From Rhodococcus sp. HNM0563 (GTDB taxonomy: Bacteria > Actinomycetota > Actinomycetes > Mycobacteriales > Mycobacteriaceae): 64,000 nucleotides of DNA. The DNA lies in assembly GCF_012726195.1 (NCBI RefSeq), contig NZ_JAASAF010000005.1, positions 124,001-188,000 on the forward strand, written 5' to 3'. Below the pieces are notes generated by a model. The model was given only the letters and a program-made list of their open reading frames with translations. It was not told where the DNA came from and searched no databases. The translations under genes and the position numbers were made by a program. Positions 9,746 through 19,446 of the stretch are shown here, one piece after another. Each line of letters begins with the position of its first letter. Position 1 is the first letter of the stretch.

Positions 9746-10930
9746 ATGACGACCTTCCAGTCCAGGCACGCTGTCGTGGCACTTGCATTCGCCTCGGCAC
9801 TCGGCCTCGGAGCGTGTTCGAGTCCGGCGCCGGAGCCGGCCGATTCCGCTGCAATGGCTCCGGGAACATTGGTCACCGATCGCCCGATCACCAGTGCGGC
9901 GGCGCTCCCCAGCGCCGAGCGCACCGACCTGGTCACCTACCTCTCCGAGGGTGCCGATGGAGGCTCCACGTTGGTCTCCGGCACCGTCTCGATTCCGAAG
10001 GGCCAGGCGCCAGAAGGCGGATGGCCGGTGATCAGCTGGGCTCACGGCACCACCGGGGTAGGGGACGCCTGTGCACCGTCCGCAGACACGGTCGGCGGAC
10101 CCGCGCATTCCTACGTCGAACGGACCTCGGCCATGCTCGACCGGTGGGTCGCCGACGGATACGCCGTGGTCCAGACCGACTACGAAGGTCTCGGCACCCC
10201 CGGCGGGCACCCTTACATGAACGGCACGAGCGCCGCGAACTCCGTCGTCGACATCGTCCGGGCCGCCCGCGACCTCGAGCCCGCCATCGGAGAGAAATGG
10301 ATCGCGATGGGACACAGCCAGGGCGGGCATGCCGCGCTTTACACCGGCGCGCTCGGGGCCGAGCGCGCACCCGAGCTCGACCTGCAATCGGTGGTGTCGT
10401 TCGCGCCGGGCAGTCGCACCAGCGACACCGCGGCCTACTTCGCGGCAGGCGGCCCAGGTATCGCACAGGCGCTCGGCTTCCTGCCGGTTCTTCTTCTCGG
10501 CGCGGAAGCGGCGCAACCCGAACTTTCCGCCGACGCGATGCTCACCGACGAATCCCGTCCGCTGCTCGCAGCGGCGCGTACCGGCTGCATGGACGACGTG
10601 TGGGCGGCTGCCGCATCCGTTCCCGAGGACCGGATCTTTGCACCTGGAGCAGATCTCGACGGGTTGCGCGACTACTACGCCACACAAGAAATCGAACACC
10701 TCGATCTCTCGGTGCCGACGCTCGTCGTACAAGGCAGTGCGGACGCTCTGGTGTCGCGTGCCATCACCGACCAGGTAACCGAGGCGCTGTGCAGCAACGA
10801 CGCAGACCTGACCTACCGGGTGTACGACGGCGCGGACCATCGCGCGGTACTCGAAGCATCGTTCGACGACGTACACGCGTTCGTCGGGACCGTCCGCGCG
10901 GGGGAGACAGCCGGGAACACCTGCAACTGA
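9746..10930 (+). CDS. Secreted lipoprotein lipase/esterase (alpha/beta hydrolase)
   Basis: This 394-residue protein has an N-terminal hydrophobic segment ending in the lipobox LGLGAC, so it is exported and probably lipid-anchored at the cysteine near residue 24. The mature part is an alpha/beta hydrolase of the secretory lipase family. It has the nucleophile elbow GHSQGG, an acid in GSADALV and a histidine in GADHRAV. GGAGG lies just before the ATG. It is divergently transcribed from the TetR gene, which likely regulates it. It probably hydrolyses lipid or steryl esters outside the membrane. The link to the neighbouring steroid-type cluster is only suggestive. Confidence 0.85.
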   Translation: MTTFQSRHAVVALAFASALGLGACSSPAPEPADSAAMAPGTLVTDRPITSAAALPSAERTDLVTYLSEGADGGSTLVSGTVSIPKGQAPEGGWPVISWAHGTTGVGDACAPSADTVGGPAHSYVERTSAMLDRWVADGYAVVQTDYEGLGTPGGHPYMNGTSAANSVVDIVRAARDLEPAIGEKWIAMGHSQGGHAALYTGALGAERAPELDLQSVVSFAPGSRTSDTAAYFAAGGPGIAQALGFLPVLLLGAEAAQPELSADAMLTDESRPLLAAARTGCMDDVWAAAASVPEDRIFAPGADLDGLRDYYATQEIEHLDLSVPTLVVQGSADALVSRAITDQVTEALCSNDADLTYRVYDGADHRAVLEASFDDVHAFVGTVRAGETAGNTCN

Positions 10931-10946
10931 GGCCGGTGCGGCGGCG

Positions 10947-11759
10947 TCAGAGCACCGTTCCCGTGTAGACGTTCATCGAGTCGTCGCGCAGGAAGCCGAC
11001 CAATGTCAGACCCGACTCCTCGGCCAGGTCGACGGCAAGCGACGACGGCGCCGATACCGCCCCGAGCACCGGCACACCGGCCATCACGGCCTTCTGCACG
11101 AGCTCGAACGACGCGCGACCACTGACGGCGAGGACGCTGTCGGTGAGAGGCACCCTGCCTTCCGACAGCGCCCATCCGAGCACCTTGTCGACGGCGTTGT
11201 GCCTGCCCACGTCCTCCCGCAGCTGCACGAGCGAACCGTCGATCGTGAACAGTGCGGCGGCGTGCAGTCCGCCGGTGGAGTGGAACACCTTCTGCTGTCG
11301 ATGCATCAGCTGGGGCAACTCGGCCAGTGTGCGCGCGGAGATCTCGACATCGCCGCGCAGCGGAAAACGGGTGCGCGTGCGTACCTGTTCGAGGGATTCC
11401 TTGCCGCACACCCCGCACGCGGACGTGGTGAGGAAGTTCCGCGCACGGGCGCTGTCGGGCACCGTGACACCGGGGGCGAGCTGGATGTCGAGCACGTTGT
11501 AGGTGTTTGCCCCGGTGTCGTCGACGCCGTCGCAGTAGCGTGCGATCGCAATGTCGTCGCGACTGCCGATGATTCCCTCCGTGAGCAGGAAACCGTGAGC
11601 GAGCTCCACATCGTTTCCGGGGGTGCGCATCGTGACTGTCAACGCCTGTCCGTCGAGCCGGAGCTCGAGAGGTTCCTCGACGGCGAGCGTGTCGGGACGT
11701 CGAGTCGTGCGGTCGGCAGTGACCCGCAGGACGGTACGACGGGTCGTCACACGGCCCAT
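10947..11759 (-). CDS. fdhD: Formate dehydrogenase accessory sulfurtransferase FdhD
   Basis: This 270-residue FdhD transfers sulfur from a cysteine desulfurase to the molybdenum cofactor of formate dehydrogenases. The family motifs are clear: the CGVCGK cysteine pair near the middle, [11 protein letters not shown], and [13 protein letters not shown] chose the ATG at 11759 because FdhD proteins start near the [11 protein letters not shown] segment. It overlaps the preceding fdhF-like relic by 13 bp, which is the usual fdhF-fdhD arrangement. Its normal partner is heavily deleted here, so it may now serve another molybdoenzyme elsewhere in the genome. Confidence 0.93.
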   Translation of the reverse strand: MGRVTTRRTVLRVTADRTTRRPDTLAVEEPLELRLDGQALTVTMRTPGNDVELAHGFLLTEGIIGSRDDIAIARYCDGVDDTGANTYNVLDIQLAPGVTVPDSARARNFLTTSACGVCGKESLEQVRTRTRFPLRGDVEISARTLAELPQLMHRQQKVFHSTGGLHAAALFTIDGSLVQLREDVGRHNAVDKVLGWALSEGRVPLTDSVLAVSGRASFELVQKAVMAGVPVLGAVSAPSSLAVDLAEESGLTLVGFLRDDSMNVYTGTVL

Positions 11760-12208
11760 GCCGAATCCTTCGTTGCTGCAGGTTCGAGTCGCACGGTGAT
11801 CGCCTTCGATGCCGGAGTGTCGGATTTCTTCGCCACGTGGCCGAGAGGTACAAGCGGGTTGCTCTCGGGACAGTAGGCCGCGGCGTTGCCCTTCGGCGTG
11901 CTGTAGGCGACGACACGGAAGCCGTGGACGCGACGCTCCTCGGGTGTGCCGTCCGGTCCCAGCCATCCTCCTGGCAGATGCACCATTGGAATCGAATCGT
12001 CCACGGACACAGAGTGTTTCCCGCCTGCCTGGACGTCGAGATCGGTGCGGCCGAGGGTGGGCAGCGTCCTTGCTGTGCGGATCGCGCCCATCTGCTCGTA
12101 GGCACGCTCCAATGAGATCAGGACTGCGGGGATGCCTGCGGCGTAGTCCTTGGGGTGCGAAATCCAGAGTTCGGACTCGTCGATGTCCGCATCGGGACCT
12201 TGGCGCAT
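11747..12208 (-). pseudogene. Internally deleted FdhF/YdeP-type molybdopterin oxidoreductase relic
   Basis: The intact reading frame encodes 153 residues made of three separated pieces of a roughly 750-residue FdhF/YdeP oxidoreductase. Residues 12-47 ([28 protein letters not shown]) match the N-terminus. Residues 48-82 ([21 protein letters not shown]) match an inner segment. Residues 84-147 ([25 protein letters not shown]) match the extreme C-terminus. The CPGC cysteine motif and nearly all the molybdopterin-binding region are absent, so catalysis is not possible. Both junctions are in frame. GGAGG lies before the tandem ATG codons and the end overlaps fdhD, so it may still couple fdhD translation. 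The piece assignment relies on remembered homologues. Confidence 0.75.
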
Positions 12209-12576
12209 CATTCCTCCATAGTGGCCCGCCGTTGCGAGAAATTCACGCCGGGCTGCCGTGGACCTCGAGATACTCGGTCCACCCCCCAGGGAACAGCGAT
12301 CAACAACAGTTTGCGACGGAGGGTGGGTCTTCGGACCTATCCCACGGCTGTACAAGGTGGACACGTATGGAACAGGCATCGGTGGCCGCCGACTATGAAC
12401 AGTTCGTGCGCTCTCTGTCCTGTGACCCTCACGGTTCAGCGCGTGGTCCATTGATGATCGACAGTGGTGCACGTCAGGAACTGCGATGGGGCGGCGGGTG
12501 ACAACCCTGTAAATTTGCCGACCGCGTTCAAGAGCGTCCGGCCGACACCTGCGCACTTTCGTCGTAGGCTGAGAGC
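12209..12576. other. Intergenic region, one doubtful small ORF
   Basis: This 368-bp spacer separates the divergent fdhF relic and the acetyltransferase gene. A 44-codon frame at 12367-12501 (plus) has AAGGTGG before its ATG but poor GC at third positions and no recognisable motif. I do not call it a gene. The right end carries the leaderless promoter of the acetyltransferase (TAGGCT at 12565-12570). Confidence 0.5.
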
Positions 12577-13182
12577 ATGACCGTCACGGTGCGGGCCGCC
12601 GCACGTAGCGACCTCCATGACCTCGCGGCCGTTTTCGCCGACGCCTTCTTCGACGATCCGATTTTCACCTGGATGTTCCCCGACGAGCAGAGCCGTGCTC
12701 GCCGAACGGCACGATTCTTCGCGACGGACGCCCGCCACCACATGCTCGCGCTCGGTGGAACGGAGATTGCCGAACTCGACGGTCGGGTCGGTGGTGCCGC
12801 GATGTGGGCTCCGCCTGATCGATGGCACCCACCGATGGGTGCAAGGATGCGGATGATGCCGGGGCTACTGCGGGCCCTCGGTCGGCACGTTGGCCGGGGT
12901 CAAGCGGTGGAGGATGCAGTCGAAGCCGCACACCCCGAGGAGCCGCACTGGTACCTGTCGACGATCGGAACGGCCTCCCATGCACGAGGCGCGGGAGGTG
13001 GTACGGCGCTGCTGAAGTCTCGCCTCGACCGGATCGATTCCGAGCACGCTCCCGCATACCTCGAATCGAGCAAGGAATCGAACGTTCCGTACTACGAGCG
13101 GTTCGGATTCACCGTCACCGGTGAGATCCACGTCCCGGGCGGTGGCCCGACCCTGTGGGCGATGTGGCGAGACCCGCGATGA
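12577..13182 (+). CDS. GNAT-family N-acetyltransferase
   Basis: This 201-residue acetyl-CoA-dependent acetyltransferase has an N-terminal VRAAARSDLHDLAAVFADAF segment. Its core strand YLSTIGTASHARGAGGGTALL contains the acetyl-CoA pyrophosphate loop (R-G-A-G-G-G), and the end NVPYYERFGF is typical of GNAT proteins of this size in actinobacteria. The acceptor is unknown. The -10-like TAGGCT ends six bases before the ATG and no Shine-Dalgarno sequence is seen, so the mRNA is probably leaderless. A hairpin follows the stop. Confidence 0.85.
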   Translation: MTVTVRAAARSDLHDLAAVFADAFFDDPIFTWMFPDEQSRARRTARFFATDARHHMLALGGTEIAELDGRVGGAAMWAPPDRWHPPMGARMRMMPGLLRALGRHVGRGQAVEDAVEAAHPEEPHWYLSTIGTASHARGAGGGTALLKSRLDRIDSEHAPAYLESSKESNVPYYERFGFTVTGEIHVPGGGPTLWAMWRDPR

Positions 13183-13187
13183 TGCAA

Positions 13188-13238
13188 GGGTGAAAGTGTC
13201 GAAATCCGCGCGGATGCTTGACCTCGCCACTTTCACCC
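13188..13238 (+). terminator. Hairpin after the acetyltransferase gene
   Basis: GGGTGAAAGTG at 13188-13198 pairs with CACTTTCACCC at 13228-13238. The palindrome ATCCGCGCGGAT at 13204-13215 can form a second inner stem. The structure begins just after the acetyltransferase stop codon and ends 15 bp before the methyltransferase start, so it is likely a terminator. Confidence 0.6.
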
Positions 13239-13253
13239 GCGCCTAATGGGTAC

Positions 13254-14024
13254 ATGTCGTTCGCCGGTCCGGCCGAGCACTACGATCGTTTCATGGGGCG
13301 CTACACGCCGTCGCTGGCGGTGGCGCTTGCCGACGCTGCCGGCGTTGCACCTGGTCAGCGCGTGTGTGATGTGGGATGCGGGCCCGGTGGCCTCACGCGT
13401 GAACTCGTCGTGCGGGTCGGTGCCGGGAATGTCGCGGCGATAGATCCGGCACACCGGTTTGCGGTGGCGTGCAGCGAACGCAACCCGGGGGTAGACGTAC
13501 GCGAGGGCGTGGCCGAGGAGTTGCCCTGGCCCGACGACACATTCGACGCGACTCTGTCGTCCCTCGTGATCGGCTTCATGAACGACCCCGACGGTGGTGT
13601 TCGGGAGATGGCGCGCGTGACCCGCCCGGGAGGTGCTGTGGCGTCGTGTATGTGGGACGTCGTAGGTGGCCGCATGACGATGCTCCGCGTGTTCTGGACG
13701 GCTGTGCGTCAGGTCGACCCCGAAATCATCGGCGAGACCGGGATGGCGGGCACCTCTGAGGGAGATATCGCCACCCGGTTCCGTCGAGCAGGCATGCTTG
13801 ACGTAGTGGATGGAACGATCACAGCCGAGGCGTCCTATGCTGACTTCGACGACTTCTGGGAGCCGTTTGCCTACGGCGTGGGTCCGGCCGGCCAGTCGTT
13901 CGTGGCACTTCCCGAGCAGGCCAAGGCCCGAGTGCGTGAGTTCTGCCGCGAGGCGCTGCCGCAGGGAGCCTTCACTCTCGACGCACATGCGTGGTACGCG
14001 CGGGGGACCGTCCCGCCGACGTAG
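13254..14024 (+). CDS. Class I SAM-dependent methyltransferase
   Basis: This 256-residue methyltransferase shows motif I VCDVGCGPG for SAM binding, an acidic residue in AIDPA, then LPWPDDTFDAT (post-I and motif II) and the RVTRPGG motif III. The N-terminus AEHYDRFMGRY is typical of UbiE/Methyltransf_11-like small-molecule methylases. I chose the ATG at 13254 because homologues start near AEHYDRF; no good ribosome site is visible. The substrate is unknown and the neighbours give no clue. Confidence 0.85.
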   Translation: MSFAGPAEHYDRFMGRYTPSLAVALADAAGVAPGQRVCDVGCGPGGLTRELVVRVGAGNVAAIDPAHRFAVACSERNPGVDVREGVAEELPWPDDTFDATLSSLVIGFMNDPDGGVREMARVTRPGGAVASCMWDVVGGRMTMLRVFWTAVRQVDPEIIGETGMAGTSEGDIATRFRRAGMLDVVDGTITAEASYADFDDFWEPFAYGVGPAGQSFVALPEQAKARVREFCREALPQGAFTLDAHAWYARGTVPPT

Positions 14025-14065
14025 AACGCTCCGTTGGTGAGCGACTTCCGGCCCCGATCGTGCTC

Positions 14066-15061
14066 CTAGCGCAGTAGCGAGGTGCGCCCGCTCGACCACG
14101 CAGACATCACATGCTCGGCGAACCTGTCCTCGACGAACCCGAACGCGCGGATCCCGAAGACCACGTCTGCGGCGAGCGAGGGCTCGCGGGCCAGCAGATC
14201 ACCTACGACGTCGGTGCGGAGTACCAACTCGTGTACCGCGTCCGCGTGAACGTGCTCTTGGTAGAACTGCAGGCACGGCGCCGGCGCTCCGAGGCGAACC
14301 AGTGCCTGGACCAAACGTTTCGAGCCGGGCGATGACGTGATCTCCGTGGCGGCGAGGTGTCCCACGGCCGCTCCTCGGAGAGCTCTGTGGAGTCCGAACA
14401 TCGACATGAGGTTGACGAGCATCAGGGTTTCGGCCGGGACCTGGTCGATATAGCCGAGGTAGGTCGAATCGAGGTCTGCGGCATCGAGGAGGTCGGCGAA
14501 CAACTGCGCATGTATCCGATCTCCGCGACCGCCCCCGTACTCATCGAACTCGACAGCAACGAAAGACGCTTTCGATTGCCCGGTCAATCGTGGGATCGCC
14601 CACGCATGTGGGTCGGCCTCCTTGAGGTGGTAGAGCGATCGATGCATGAAATACTCCTGCATCTGCGCCCATGTGCCCTGTTCGAACAGGTGCCACGAAG
14701 GGCCCGTTCCGGTTTTCGGCTCGATTGCGAGCGCATCCATCTCGCCGACGGCGTCGTCGCCGGGGGCGATTCGTACGCGCAGTTCCGCGAGAAAGAGTCG
14801 CTCGAGCTGCGCACGCAGTCGCAGGAGATCCGGCTGCCATTCCCAGGAGTCGTCCACCGTGGAGAAACCCTGGTAGTGAAGTTCGTAGCAGATGTAGAGC
14901 GTGAGTTGCAGGTCGTGCCCGAAAGGATCGACGGTCGTGTCGGGCTCGGGTAGTTCCACGCGATCTTCGGGGTCGGATGAGAGCGCGATGATCACAGCAT
15001 CCGACAGGGGGCCGCGCGCCGCGGGTAGCAAGTGCGCGTGGAGTTCACTGGTGGACCGCAT
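14066..15061 (-). CDS. Haem-oxygenase-like putative diiron redox protein
   Basis: This 331-residue protein resembles the iron-containing redox enzyme family (haem-oxygenase-like diiron oxidases and oxygenases). Candidate iron ligands are EYFMHRSLYHLKEADPHAW, the EFDEYGGGR segment and the HVHADAVHE helix near the C-terminus, which together give the expected Glu/His/Asp pattern. Such enzymes oxidise small molecules or amino-acid-like substrates, but no substrate can be assigned here. TAGCGT ends six bases before the ATG and no ribosome site is seen, so the transcript is probably leaderless. It stands alone, convergent with the methyltransferase gene. Confidence 0.7.
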   Translation of the reverse strand: MRSTSELHAHLLPAARGPLSDAVIIALSSDPEDRVELPEPDTTVDPFGHDLQLTLYICYELHYQGFSTVDDSWEWQPDLLRLRAQLERLFLAELRVRIAPGDDAVGEMDALAIEPKTGTGPSWHLFEQGTWAQMQEYFMHRSLYHLKEADPHAWAIPRLTGQSKASFVAVEFDEYGGGRGDRIHAQLFADLLDAADLDSTYLGYIDQVPAETLMLVNLMSMFGLHRALRGAAVGHLAATEITSSPGSKRLVQALVRLGAPAPCLQFYQEHVHADAVHELVLRTDVVGDLLAREPSLAADVVFGIRAFGFVEDRFAEHVMSAWSSGRTSLLR

Positions 15062-15200
15062 GTATTCACGCTATCGCGGTGGAGGCACATCTTCGACCGA
15101 ATGCTCACGATCCCGCTGATCGGCCGGCCCCCGCGACCGTGAGGGTCTCGTCACCCGGCGCGCTGCGGTCTCGCGCGCACCGAGCGTCGACCCCTCGCGG

Positions 15201-15386
15201 TCAGCGGCCGGACCGAAAGAGCGAGCGCAGACCCGGCCGCGGGCGCCGCGTCGACACTGCGGTGGTGCTCTGATCGCAGGTGCAGCGGTCGGTGGCGGGC
15301 ACGGACCGCATGACGGCGTCGACATGCTGTCCGCAACCTCCCCATCCGGTCTTGTTGCAACGGGAACAGGCGACGGGATAGCACAT
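15201..15386 (-). CDS. Small cysteine-rich protein of the sulfur operon
   Basis: This 61-residue protein begins with MCYPVACSRCNKTGWGGCG and continues with a CTCD segment, giving six cysteines in the first 40 residues and one histidine. It looks like a small zinc- or iron-binding protein. The C-terminal third is basic. GGAGG stands six bases before the ATG. It lies 28 bp downstream of the CstB-like gene on the same strand and should be co-transcribed with it. Short proteins of this type are widespread in actinobacteria without a known function. A role as persulfide carrier or metal-binding accessory is only inferred. Confidence 0.75.
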   Translation of the reverse strand: MCYPVACSRCNKTGWGGCGQHVDAVMRSVPATDRCTCDQSTTAVSTRRPRPGLRSLFRSGR

Positions 15387-15414
15387 GAGGAACCTCCAGG
15401 AATGATTCGTATGG

Positions 15415-16794
15415 TCAGGCAGCGGAGTGGGATTCGGCCCAGGCGTTGTATCCGCCCAGCAGGTCCGAGACGTTGGTGAAGCCCTGCGCACGCAACAGCG
15501 ATGCCGCGACACTCGAGCGCCACCCGCCCGCGCAGTGCACCACGATGGGCTTGTCGTCCGGAACCTGATCGAGCCGGCCTCGCAACTGCGCCAAAGGAAT
15601 CGGAACCGAACCTGCAATCGATCCGGAAGCGCGCTCGCCGGGATTCCGGATGTCGACGAGGGTCACCGAGTCGGCTGCGAGCAATCGATCGAGATCCTGG
15701 ACGCTCGTGCGGGGGGCGGTCTCGATCAGCGCGGCGAGTTCTTCGGGGAAGATCCCGTCGTGATCGACGTTCAGATAGCCTGCGGCGCCGTCGGATCCGA
15801 TCCGGGCCAGACGCATCGCCGCGTCCTGCTCCTCGCCGGGATAGGTGATGAGCACGATCTTCTCGCCGACCTCGGCGACCATTCCTCCCGTTTCGGCGAA
15901 GCGTCCGTCGAACCCGACGTTGACCGAGCCGTGTAGGTGGCCGGCGGCGAAGTCGTCGACACCGCGGGCATCGAGGACTCTCGTGCCGGCGATGAGTTCG
16001 GTCTTCACCTGCGCAGGTGTGAGTTCGGGGATGGCGTGGTCCTGGGCGAGCAGGGGATGGACACGCTTGTTCATGGCGGCATCGACCGAGAAGTACGCCG
16101 GAGCCGCGGGCTGGCCGTCGGTGATCATGGTGACGAACACATCCTCGCTCATCGGCTGCACCGAAGGGTTGGACGCACGCTGCTCGCCGATGGTGGAGGT
16201 CAGCTCGGTCGACAGGTTCTTCCCGCACGATGATCCTGCGCCGTGGGCGGGCATGACGACAACCTCGTCAGGCAGGGACAGCAGCTTGTCGTGCACGGTG
16301 TGATACATCGCGCGCGCCAGGTCGGTGCTCGATCCCTCGCCGAGGTTGACCAGGTCGGGGCGACCGACATCGCCGATGAACAGTGAATCGCCGGTCAGTA
16401 CCGCGCTGGGTGTGGCTCCGGGCCGTTCGCGCAGCAGTACCGAGATCGATTCCCAGGTGTGTCCGGGTGTGGCGATGATCTCGAGTTCGACCTCACCGAG
16501 AGACAGCTTCTCGCCGTCGCTCAGACGACGGATCGGGTAGTCGGTTTCCGCGGCCTCGCCGAATCCGATCCAGGCGCCGGTGGCGTCGACCAGTTCGAGA
16601 TGGCCGGAGACGAAGTCGGCGTGGAAGTGCGTATTGATGACGCCTTCGATGATCAGTCCGTATTTCGTTGCGTCGCCTAGGTATTCGGTGATGTCACGGC
16701 GTGGGTCGACAACGACCGCGCGGCCGGTGGTTTCATCGCCGATCAGGTACGACGCGTGGGACAGGCACTCGATGTAGTACTGCTCGAGAATCAT
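15415..16794 (-). CDS. CstB-like persulfide dioxygenase/rhodanese fusion
   Basis: This 459-residue protein has an N-terminal metallo-beta-lactamase domain of the ETHE1 type. The iron-binding motif is His56-x-His58-x-Asp60 in THFHADF, with HTWES further on. Two rhodanese domains follow. The first (around residues 270-360) has TYPG in place of the active-site cysteine loop and is inactive. The second (370-459) has an intact HCAGGWRS loop. This MBL-pseudorhodanese-rhodanese order is that of CstB, which oxidises low-molecular-weight persulfides and makes thiosulfate. The ATG at 16794 follows two CsoR-type operators. A small Cys-rich protein gene follows in the same operon. Confidence 0.9.
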   Translation of the reverse strand: MILEQYYIECLSHASYLIGDETTGRAVVVDPRRDITEYLGDATKYGLIIEGVINTHFHADFVSGHLELVDATGAWIGFGEAAETDYPIRRLSDGEKLSLGEVELEIIATPGHTWESISVLLRERPGATPSAVLTGDSLFIGDVGRPDLVNLGEGSSTDLARAMYHTVHDKLLSLPDEVVVMPAHGAGSSCGKNLSTELTSTIGEQRASNPSVQPMSEDVFVTMITDGQPAAPAYFSVDAAMNKRVHPLLAQDHAIPELTPAQVKTELIAGTRVLDARGVDDFAAGHLHGSVNVGFDGRFAETGGMVAEVGEKIVLITYPGEEQDAAMRLARIGSDGAAGYLNVDHDGIFPEELAALIETAPRTSVQDLDRLLAADSVTLVDIRNPGERASGSIAGSVPIPLAQLRGRLDQVPDDKPIVVHCAGGWRSSVAASLLRAQGFTNVSDLLGGYNAWAESHSAA

Positions 16795-16854
16795 CGCTTC
16801 CTCCGAGGTGTGGTTGCCGGGTGGACTCCCGGGGGTGTGTAGACAGATTGGCAT

Positions 16855-16870
16855 ATACCCCCTAGGGTAT
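16855..16870. promoter_or_regulatory. CsoR/CstR-type operator 1
   Basis: ATACCCCCTAGGGTAT is an inverted repeat with half-sites ATACCC and GGGTAT separated by four bases, the pattern recognised by CsoR-family repressors. It lies in the 124-bp spacer between the divergent CstB-like and membrane rhodanese genes. Confidence 0.8.
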
Positions 16871-16875
16871 GTCAA

Positions 16876-16891
16876 GTACCCCCTGGGGTAT
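16876..16891. promoter_or_regulatory. CsoR/CstR-type operator 2
   Basis: GTACCCCCTGGGGTAT repeats operator 1 with 21-bp centre-to-centre spacing, two helical turns. Its core TACCCC..GGGGTA is nearly symmetrical. The two sites would place repressor tetramers on one face of the divergent promoter. Confidence 0.8.
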
Positions 16892-16918
16892 CCAGAAATT
16901 CCTCTAGAAAGGCCCCCC

Positions 16919-17518
16919 ATGACCGCCTTCTCTGCTGCCACCCTCTATCCGGCCGAACTGCTCGAGCTGATGGAGTCCGGCAAGAACATCCGAGTCATCG
17001 ATGTGCGCACCCCCGGTGAATTCGACACCGTTCACATCCCCGGCGCGTACAACGTTCCACTGGATCTACTGCGTGAGCATCGTGACGAGTTCTGTGCACA
17101 TCTCGACGAAGATGTCGTGCTGGTGTGTCGCTCGGGTCAGCGTGCCGTGCAGGCCGAAGAAGACCTGCGGGCTGCGGGCCTGATCAACGTTCATCTCCTC
17201 GACGGCGGCATGCTCGGCTGGGAAGGGGAGGGGCTGCCCGTCAATCGCGGTGCGAGCCGGTGGGATCTCGAACGGCAGGTACGCCTGGTGGCAGGCTCGA
17301 TCGTGTTCGGCTCGGTACTCGCCAGTGTCGCGGTGCCCAAGCTGAAGTGGTTGGCGGCCGGGATCGGCGGGGGTCTCACCTTCGCTGCTCTGTCGAATAC
17401 CTGCGCAATGGGCATGGTGTTGTCGAAGCTGCCGTACAACCGCGCGGCCTCGTGTGACGCACAATCCGTCGTCGCTCGGCTCACCGCGGCGAAGACCGTC
17501 TCCGCCGAAAGGAACTGA
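16919..17518 (+). CDS. Membrane-anchored rhodanese (YgaP-like)
   Basis: This 199-residue protein has an N-terminal rhodanese domain (about residues 10-110) with active-site loop CRSGQR. A C-terminal part with two hydrophobic helices follows (GSIVFGSVLASVAVP and AAGIGGGLTFAALS), resembling the DUF2892 membrane part of YgaP. It should carry sulfane sulfur at the inner face of the membrane. AGAAAGG precedes the ATG. The TauE gene follows after two bases, so the two are one transcript, probably under the CstR-like repressor encoded downstream. Confidence 0.88.
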   Translation: MTAFSAATLYPAELLELMESGKNIRVIDVRTPGEFDTVHIPGAYNVPLDLLREHRDEFCAHLDEDVVLVCRSGQRAVQAEEDLRAAGLINVHLLDGGMLGWEGEGLPVNRGASRWDLERQVRLVAGSIVFGSVLASVAVPKLKWLAAGIGGGLTFAALSNTCAMGMVLSKLPYNRAASCDAQSVVARLTAAKTVSAERN

Positions 17519-17520
17519 TC

Positions 17521-18778
<1,258 letters not shown>

Positions 18779-18798
18779 GGAGAGGAAGGATGACGAAC

Positions 18799-19209
18799 AT
18801 GGATCTTGCACTGTCGACGACACTTCGCGCGCCGTTTGCCGAAGCTGTAGAGCGCACTCGTAAAGCACTGTCCGAACAAGGTTTCGGCGTTCTCACCGAG
18901 ATCGATATGCAAGCGACCTTGAAGTCGAAACTCGACGCGGATCTGGAGGACTACACAATCCTCGGCGCCTGTAATCCGCCGCTTGCGCACCGGGCAGTCA
19001 CCGCGGATCCGCAGATCGGGTTGCTGTTGCCCTGTAACGTCGTGGTCCGCCGCGACCGCACCGACCCCGCGACCGTCGTGATCGATGCGATGAATCCGCA
19101 GCTGATGGTTCAGTTCGCCGATGAGGACGGACTTCGCGAGGTGGCGAAGGCTGCCACCGTCGCGTTGCAGTCGGCGATCGATTCGTTGTCGGCCGACGAG
19201 GCGAGCTGA
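18799..19209 (+). CDS. DUF302 domain protein
   Basis: This 136-residue DUF302 protein has the typical beginning LSTTLRAPFAEAVERTRKAL, EQGFGVLTEID, and later LGACNPPLAHRAV and GLLLPCNVVV, with the conserved cysteine in ACNPP and another in LPCN. Members of this family are often encoded near sulfur or heavy-metal genes, but the biochemical role is not established. The ATG at 18799 has GGAAGG eight bases upstream; an ATG nine bases earlier is too close to that site. It ends the sulfur operon. Confidence 0.85.
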   Translation: MDLALSTTLRAPFAEAVERTRKALSEQGFGVLTEIDMQATLKSKLDADLEDYTILGACNPPLAHRAVTADPQIGLLLPCNVVVRRDRTDPATVVIDAMNPQLMVQFADEDGLREVAKAATVALQSAIDSLSADEAS

Positions 19210-19290
19210 CAACTCTTGCTGCTGGCGATCGAGCTGGACCTGTGGTCTTCCCGACCGCGGGTTCGGCTTTCGCGATTCCGATTCGGAAGG

Positions 19291-19380
19291 TGTAGCGCGC
19301 CTTGCCGCACCGTGTCGAACGGGGTGTGCGCCGTACCCGAGCCTTGATGTCGGCGGTCGCGAACTCTTCGGCAACCCGGA
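19291..19380 (-). pseudogene. Decayed fragment of the pdxK/thiD 3' end
   Basis: This stretch resembles the last 25-30 codons of the kinase gene at 24402-25193, in the same orientation. The best block, 19309-19333, is identical over 25 bases to 24418-24442 and encodes AHTPFDTV. A one-base deletion just before this block breaks the frame, and the stop codon is lost. It lies just outside the toxin/immunity array, opposite the intact gene on the other side. It is therefore a repeat marking the left border of that array. Confidence 0.75.
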
Positions 19381-19446
19381 ATCATTCGATGTTCGGGTTC
19401 GATGAGGGCGCTGGCGAGTCTGTGGCACTGGGGAGTAATGGCCTGG

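Noticed and set aside
8972-10876. A 634-codon minus-strand frame opposite the lipase gene
   Set aside because: It covers the TetR gene in a different frame and the lipase on the other strand, both of which have clear motifs. It is a shadow.
12367-12501. A 44-codon frame with AAGGTGG before its ATG
   Set aside because: Third-position GC is well below that of the neighbours and the product has no motif. It is noted only in the spacer entry.
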